DNA from: Ananas comosus
Taxonomy: Eukaryota > Streptophyta > Magnoliopsida > Poales > Bromeliaceae
Length of the DNA: 64,000 nucleotides
Direction: 5' to 3'
Assembly (NCBI RefSeq): GCF_001540865.1
Contig: NC_033629.1
Coordinates: 6,326,033-6,390,032 of the forward strand
The notes beneath the pieces are model-generated. The model was not told where the DNA came from. It did not search any database and worked only from the letters and a program-made list of their open reading frames with translations. Shown piece by piece: positions 34,401 through 43,400 of this stretch. The position numbers were made by a program, and so were the translations under genes. Numbering within the stretch: the first letter of the stretch is position 1; the number at the start of each line of letters is the position of its first letter.

Positions 34401-37400
34401 TGCTGTGAGGGGGGAGGGATGGTGGAAAGCAAATAACAAATGAAATGGTACATGGAGAAGCGACAACTATACAAAAATTTTCCTACAAACCAGAATAATT
34501 AACAACTTGTTTACAGTATCCATAAAAAATAAAATAAAATTTTGTGTCAAAGACAAAAGTTGTTTCTCTGGATCTCCTCTGTTATACCAAAGCAAACATC
34601 CTTACCATATACTAGCAATTAATGAGATTGATCTACCTCCCTACAGACTCCACAACAGAAGATCCTCGGAACAAACATGCTCATTGATCATTAGTGCACT
34701 GTATCAGATGGACTGAGGAACAATATTTTCGTGTGAGATGATTCCCCAGAGCTAGACATCTCAAAATTTCTATGCCACAATTCTCTGATCTTCTATTCAG
34801 GAGATGATTTGATAGCTAAACCATATGATTTCAACTGCCTTTTATGAATCCTATAAACCAATTCTAAACTCTGCGTTGATTTGTGCATCATCAAATTATA
34901 ACCATGGATTTCCTGATATTCTATTAATCAGCTAACTTTCTTTAGGAAGTTGCTTTCTTTGACACCATATAACTATTAATCAACTTCTTGCTCTGCAAAA
35001 GAAAAGATTAAGCGAAAGAAGCTGAAAGAAGCAGGAGGTTATCATATCTTTTTATTCAGAAAATGCAAAAAATCACCCAGATGTAGTAAAACAGAGCTAA
35101 AATGACTATGGTTTCCTTGATAAAATTCTCATAGTTCGCTACATTTAGTTGAAATGCTGCATTGGAATGGTCTTCCATTAACCCATCAATGCTCATGAAG
35201 ATGATAAATGAAAATGGCCAATAAACAGTTGTCAACAACATAAACTTATGTCAATTGCAAAATAATCAGCACTAAAAACAAGAAGAATATTCATCAAAAT
35301 TCCTAAAAATGTAACAACGGGATTTAGGTTACGTGGTTACCAGAGAAATAACTAGCTCGTCCATTTTCGGCTGAAAGTTACCCACCAAAATTCCTCAAAA
35401 TGGTATGACCCTTAAGAAAAAAGTTCAAATCTATTCAGTGATTAAAAAGGTGCCTCAAGCACGCGCTTGAACGCCTAGGCACCAGGCTCACAAGCCTATG
35501 CCCAGAGACTGAGGTGAGGCCCCCTCTTCCAGGCATACGCCTGGAGGACCTAGGCATGACTTAGCCCAAGCACTAGGTGGCGAGGCGCACATAAAACACG
35601 CCTTTACAGAGGTTTATATCTTTTTGAAAATTTGAGATTATTTTTAGAGTGAATTTCTCAAAAAGTTTATATTCTTTTTTCACTCATTTTGTGATAGTTT
35701 TCCTTATTGGCAAAATATATATATGAACAATGCAAATATTCCCTTGTTTGAGCCCTCGATTTTTCTTTAAATGGGTTATTTTCTTCTCTTACATATGTTA
35801 TTTAGTTCCTTTTTATTTTTTTGATCTTCCCTTTATTCAATGTGCTTATTTATGAATTGCTTATTGTGATAATTTGATTTGAAGTTCAGTTAGTATCATT
35901 TAATCGTTGTTGTCAGGTCTTCTAAAGAGTATTATATTATCTCTAAAAATTTGAGAATGTTTACACCTCTCTCGAGCGCACACCTACGTCTTGCGCCTTG
36001 TGCCTAGTGCCACGGACTTAGCGTTTTCGCTCGCAAAGCCCGTGCGGCGCCCACCTTTCCTGCTCGAAGATGGACAAGCCTTTGTCCCTGTTGCTAGCCC
36101 GGACCTTCGCGTCCTACGACTAAGTATGCAAAGGGAAATGACAAAGAGAAAGAGGCAGAGGTTCTCTCAAAAAAAACTAAGTACTACACTACTTAGAAAT
36201 GAGAATTACAACCTACAAACAGCATACAAACACACTCTCTCTTGTGTGTCATGGCCTTAGCCAACCCCACTATTTATAGGCCTAATGAGCCTTTTCAACT
36301 CACCCACTATTACATAAATAATGAGCCCTCATAATGAGCCCTCATAATTGCCAAAAGCTCAAGAGTCATCCATAACTCCCATGAATTTCATAACCCTTGA
36401 GTTTCCCACAGCGGGTTAGGTTTGGGTCTACTTGCCAACCCGATTCGACCCGTCTTCAACCCGAACTCGCTAAGCAGATTTGGGCCAGGGACCGGGCTGC
36501 ATAGAAATTTTTCTAAGTCCCTGACACTAGGCTCTCAGAGCCCTTTCACCTTGATATGCCTTGCGCCTTTTCAAACTATGAAGCTATTTGCTCAGCATGG
36601 TAGCAATTAGTAAAGAATAGGAGACTTGTGCTCCAAACTAGTGCAAGATAGATCTTGGTCCCAAATAGTAATGTCATTACCGCCTAACTGACATCACCAT
36701 GAAACAGAGAGAAGAATAATAAGCTTAATTTCCAACCTAAAATGATCTGTGAGTTGAAGACTGTTACAATCATCTATTTGGATTACAACTGGGATTCCTA
36801 TTTTAATTTCTTCTTTATTTAGAATTATTATTAGTTATTTACTTTAATTCATATTAGAGTAGTATTCGTCCTAAGATTAGGATTTCTACATACTTATAAA
36901 TAAGAGGCTAAGCCCTTCCTATTTGTTTTTCGTCGATTAATTTCATCAATAAAGAGAATTAGGGTTTTTACCTTGCCAGTTCTCTTATCCAATAAAGAAA
37001 AGATTCTACCAATTTCATATCAGAGCCTTCTTGGAGTCCTAAGCCGAAGATTTTGTCTTCTTCCTTGCGTTCACATCAGATCCGGAATTAGCATTCTTCC
37101 AACTCGTTGTCCCTCATTCTATTTTTGCACAACATCGAAAAACTAGGGTTTTCACCATCTGCCTCCATCCTTGCTCTGCAAAGAGACCTGACAGCGAGCT
37201 TCTAGTCGTGAGAAGCGCAACGTCACCCCTCAACTTTGATAGGAGCAGTTGTTTGCGAAGGATTAGTTATTAGATTTTTATTTATAATGTGTCTAATATT
37301 TGCGATTTGACGATTGGCTTAGTTATTTCTCTAAGCCGTAACATATCTACATATCTTCCTTCCCTGCAGTTCTGAAGGGTCCCGCTTCGGTAATCTGAAT

Positions 37401-40400
37401 CCACAAGATGCTCGTACGGATTACATTGAGCTAGCTAGCTTATCCGGATTCAATCTAAGCTACTTATCGCACCATATTAGATTAAACTAATCCGTTTACA
37501 ACTAAATAGGCTTAAATTGAGCCTCAGTCAAGCTAGACAGAGTCCAGATAAATAATTTCGATTCATTTTAATTAATGTTATTCAATTTTTTAAAAGCAAA
37601 AAAATTTGCGCATGACACCAAAAAAGGATGTTCGGAAATATGTAATTCCACCTTGTGATGATAAATCAGCCGCGAAATTCAGGCTGTAGAACAATGCCAA
37701 AAACAGCAATTTCAGGCCATGGAACAATGTCGAAGTCAGCAAATTCAAGCCTTAGAGTATAGACCACAATTGTGCAAATAATGCAAGAGTTCAAAGCCTT
37801 GAGCACTGGCTTCCTACAAAATACAGTGCCTTAACATCAACACCAGAAATACAACAACGAGCAAATCCACATGAGTCCTAGATAGCCAATGTTGGATCCA
37901 GAATTCGGCTCAGACACGATCTAGCTACCCCACAAATTATTCTATGAGAAATAGAAAACCAAGCCCCTTCCCGCGATCATCAACGAGCGCTTAATCGACA
38001 TCAATATAGAGAAGACGACGGCGACCTTCAACAAGCACTTAATGGACATCAATTATGAAGATGACAAAGAACCTAGAGGCTTCGTCAGGAGGCTACAAGG
38101 TTGTCAACAACAGGAGTTAGGAGGTTGAGGTGGCGTCAAAGCCCGAATCACTTGGCTCGATTTTCTAAAATTTAACAGTGAAGATCCAATCAGTTGGTTA
38201 TTCAAAGCAGAGAAGTTCTTCGACTATCATGGCCCGACCGGCCCGACCGATGATGGTCAAGTTTGATTAGCAGCAACCCACTTGGAAAGTGATGCAGTAT
38301 GCTGGTTCAAGTGGTATAATGATCAATAAACGCAACTCCGTCTTGGGGCCAATTTTCGCAAGTCCTCACTAAGAGATTTGGTACCTCCAGGTACGAGAAT
38401 TTTAATATAGTAATGCACAATATATTAAACAAAAAGGTTCAGTGCAGAATTATCAAGCAAAATTCGAACAATTGGGTAATATGATGCGAAATTGGCCCCA
38501 AAGTGCCTTCATTGGAGCCTTTATGGTGGTTTACATGAAGATATTAAAATTGAGGTATAAGAAAAATGGCCAGATACTTTATTAGACGCATTTGATGAGG
38601 CACGGATAGTAAAGGAGCGGTTTGCACGACAACGACCTTATAGGTTTGAGTTGTCTTCCCGCTTAAGTAACCAACCCTCTTCCTCTTTTCGGTGCACATC
38701 CGAGCTACAGAATGAACACAAATTGTCACTATCTAAACCTAAGAAGCAAAATGTGCAGATACACAAATTAACATCAGAACAAATGCACGAGCCTCGAAGG
38801 AAAGGCCTATGCTATAATCGTGATGAGCTGTGGACTTCAGGCCACAAGTGCAAGATAGTACACACTTATGTCATAGATCTGGCCAATGACGATGATTGCT
38901 AGGAGAATGACTGAAGCAATGAGGAACTAGTCATACAATAGGGGACAACATACAAAGAGGAGTCCAACTCAGCACTTTCACTCCATGCACACTCAGCTAT
39001 CACCTTTCCCAGGCTATGATGATGCAAGGAAGTATTAAAAATCGGTCAATCTCTGTCTTAGTTGGCACTGGCTCCACGCACAATTTTATTAACTCCGGCA
39101 TCCTCAAGCACTAGAAACTAAAAACCAAACAAGATACTTCTTTAGATGTAATGGTGGGAAGCAACGAAAAATTGAAATGTGAATCTAAATGCTCAAGAGT
39201 TAACCTTCAACTCCAAGGCCAAAAGTTCATGCCGACTTATTCATAATTGCTCTTAAAGGCGCCGATGTTGGCTTGGAATTAGTATGGCTTCAACTTCATG
39301 GCAACATGTCGCGAGATTTCAATAGTATGTAGATGGGCGTCAAGTACAATGACTGTTGAGTGGAGTTGAAAGATCAAAACCCAAAGCAAATTGAAGGTAC
39401 ATATTTAAGAGAATTTTTTACACTTTTTTCTTGAATGCTACTTTCTTGCTTTTGCAGGCAGATGAGCTAGGCCTAAGGAGGCTGCAAGCAAAGGACTTTA
39501 CATCAGCTTAACACCCAGACCTGAGCCAATACTTGAGCCTCAACCTGTGGCAGAAAATAAGGCTGCTGCTGAAATACAAGAGCTTCTACAAGAATTTGTG
39601 AATGTCCTTTTTAAACCAAAGGGACTTCCTCCACCCCGAACGCACGACTGCTGCATTCCAACTGTGTCGAGTGCATCTCTGGCAAATGTTAGGCATGATG
39701 GCTACCCACATATTCAAAAGATGGAGATTGAGAAGCAAGTGATAGAGATGCTCACTCCCGGTATCATTCAACAGAGCCATAGTCCATATGCGGCACCAAT
39801 GCTTCTAGTGAAGGAGGATGTTTCACAGCGATTTTGTGTTGAACGAGATTACAATTACAGACAAATATCTGATTCTAGCTATCTATGGGCTTCTAGACAA
39901 GTTAAAGGGAGCATGCTAATTCTCCAAGATTGAACTCCATGTGAGCTATCACCAAATACGAGTGCACCCAAATGACGTGCATAAGGCGGCCTTCAGGACT
40001 CATGATGGGCACTATGAGGGTTTAGTCATGGCTTTCATCTTGCCTCATGCTCCATCGACATTTCAAGGCCTCATATACGATGTCTTCCGTCCCAATTTGC
40101 GAAAATCACCTAAATCTTCTTTGATGACATACTCGTTTATAGCCAATCATGACAGAATGAAGACGGAGGCTCTAGTAAGATGGAACTAGCGGCCACAAGA
40201 TGAAGCTACGTGGGAAGATGAGGAAGAAATGATACGAAAGTACCCTAACCCACACCTTGAGGTCAAGGCGCATCTTAAAGGGAAGGAAATTGTTGCAATC
40301 ATCTATACGTATTAGAACTAGGGTTCCTTTTTTAATTTCTTCTTTACTTAGGATATTAATAGTTATTTACTTAAATTCATATTACATCATTATTCCTTTT

Positions 40401-43400
40401 TTAATTTCTTCTTTATTTAGGTGATTGATTTTGGCTCAATAGAGCGTTTGGCAACCTTGTTTCCAAAATATGATTCTGATTTTTAGAATCTTGATTTTGC
40501 GCCCAGAAGCAACTAAAACCTGCTTCCAGTAATCTGATTCCATTTTGGATTCAAATTAAAATTTTTATTTTTATTTGAAATTCAAATTTGAAATTCAAAA
40601 TTCAAATTTTAATTTTTAATTTCAAATTTAATTTTAAATTTAAATTTTCAAATTTAAAATTTATAATTTAGATATTAAATTTCGAATTTTAAATTTCAAA
40701 TATCAAATTTTAAATTTCAATTTTCAAAATTTAAATTTTGAATTTAAAATTTAAGACAATTTAAATTTTCAAATTTTAGAATTTAAAATTTAAAATTATA
40801 AGTTTCAATTTTCAAATTACAAATTTCAAATTTTTAAAATTCAAATTTTTAAATTTTAATTTCAATTTTTAAATTTAACATTTTAAGTTTTAAATTTTAA
40901 TTATTCAAATTTTAAATTTTAAATTTCAAATTTATATTTTAAAATTTGAAATTGAAAATTTCAATTTAGATTTAAAAATTCAAAGTTTAAATTTTCAATT
41001 TCCAAATTTCAAACTTATATTTTAATTAAAAATTCAATTTTTAAATTTTTAAGCAAATTTACAATTTAAAATTTAAAATTTAATTCAAATTTTAAACAAT
41101 TTTAAAATAAAATTCAGTAAAAAAAAATTATTATTTGCAAATATTAAAAAATTTTGCCAAACACCTTTACAAAATCACTTCAAAAAAATTACTTTCGATC
41201 TAAACTCAACCAACCACTCTATAGCTTTTGACCAAAATCAATTCTCCTAACAAAAATCAATTATGTAGAAATCGCTTTTCCAAAATCTAGGCCAATCGGG
41301 CCCTTAAAGTATATCAAAATACCATAACTTCGAATAAGAACTTTCATAATAGAATGAAGAAATTCCATCCACCCATATAAGATCTGTTTCCATATGGATT
41401 ATTTGAATCTTTCATAAAGAAAATGAAACAAGCATAGCCAAGCAATATAACAAGAGTAGTGTTTTTCTCGACATAGTTAATACGTAGTTAATGAATTATA
41501 CCGAGACTATTCTTGAATCTGGATAATAATTCACCAGCACTTCAACTTTGGAAGACAACTTCTAAGCACATTTTTCTACAATGCATACTCAAATGTTTAA
41601 AACCACTTTTTAATCATATTAACTATGTGACCTCTTTGTAATCCCCTTAGATAATCCCCCTCCATTTAATGACATAAAATTACTTGTGTTTTATAATAAT
41701 TGTAGATCCTATATTATGAATGTATTTTCAATTAAGTATAAACAAGCAAAACATTGAAAGGTAACAAATAATATCATTTTTCACTAGCATAACAAGTTGA
41801 GACCATGAAAATTCAGAAAATGCAATAACCAGCAACACTATATGTGCACACGACACATCTTTTAATAGAATCTATTATAACACCACATGTTATATTTAGG
41901 ACCTGAATGAAATGGACCAATAAGAATGCAAGATACTTACAGAAACATGTTGCAAGTTTTGCCGGTTTATGACCGTGACCTTCCTTAATAATTTGTTTTT
42001 TGACTTTCTCATGAAGGATTTCCACCTCTGAGTCAACTTTCGGGGGCCCTTGGTCATCTTGAGGAGGTTCATTACGAACAAATGAAGCGTTCTCCATGAC
42101 AATATCATTATCATCATCTAGGCATACAAGCAAAATTCAAGATTTAAAAATCCAGAAATTGCGTGAATAAGAACAAGTGGGCTAGAATAAGTATATTAAA
42201 AATAAACTTAATAGTAAACAACTTCCAACTATTTTAACTGTCATTGGGTCACTTTCTTTCATGAAACTACAAATAGTCAAGATTATAGAGAGGTAACCTT
42301 ATCTTCTTTTTAAGGCTATCCACATATCTAGGAAGATCACAATTCAGGTTGGAGAGATGATGCAACTGAACTAAATGGACTTGACAAGACCACACCACTA
42401 GTATCATGGGAAAGATAGTCATTAACTAATTAGTTGACATTTAGCAGCTTTCTTCGAAAGGAATTAATATGGTTAAGAATGAACAAAACTTTGTCATCCA
42501 TAAAGACTATCCAAATCTCTAAAGGCATTAATTAAGCCTGCTCAAGAGCTGCATGAATCTAAATTGCATTTGGAAAAGCAAAAGCAAATTATTCATAATT
42601 TACCCTACATCACTATAGCGACAACAGACAATCCACTAAATTTCTTCCATGTGTTTGAATTTTAGCACCAACTTTAACAGTTAGAGCATCTATAGTAGAA
42701 GAAATATTTGTTGGGCCTTTTATCTTTCAACACGTGACAATTGTCTGGTGACTTTCCGTATTATATGATGAGATTTGGGCAGTTTCTAACATGCGCCCAG
42801 CTAAGAAAGTACTGAGGCCTAAGCTCCAAAAGCAAACAATTTCAATAGGTAACCAAACCTTGATTCGGTGATAAAACTAACTTGTTTGACTTTGGAGATA
42901 AAGGCAAAGTGCAACAATATTCCTGAAAAGATGGTGACTACATTCAACATAGTTTTTAGATTGTCAACATAGATTTGAATCTTATTGCACAACAGAGGAA
43001 TATCCTACTTTCAAACTATTTGTAAAAATTCTTAAAAAGTATCTATAATGCAGAACAGGTTCTCCACGGGATCTAAATTCAGATCCTTATCTAATCCTTA
43101 TCGTAGAGAGCCAATTCTTTCCAACTTGGAATTTTAGAAATATAAATTAAGCATTTGTCTCTTAAAGAGATAAAATACCCAAATATTAGAATTTCGAGTG
43201 GATCAGGAATTATCTTCAGCCTATAAATAGAGCCTTCGGCATCTTACAGTATTCAGATTCCTTAATAGAGAAAATTCAAGTTTTTTTGGTGAGATAAGAC
43301 ATTTTCACCCAAGTATGTTTCCTCCTCTCTTATTTACTGCCATGGGTAGCCCCTTTCCCCTGTTTCCCCTTTACGGCTATACAAGATGAAATCTTTTCTC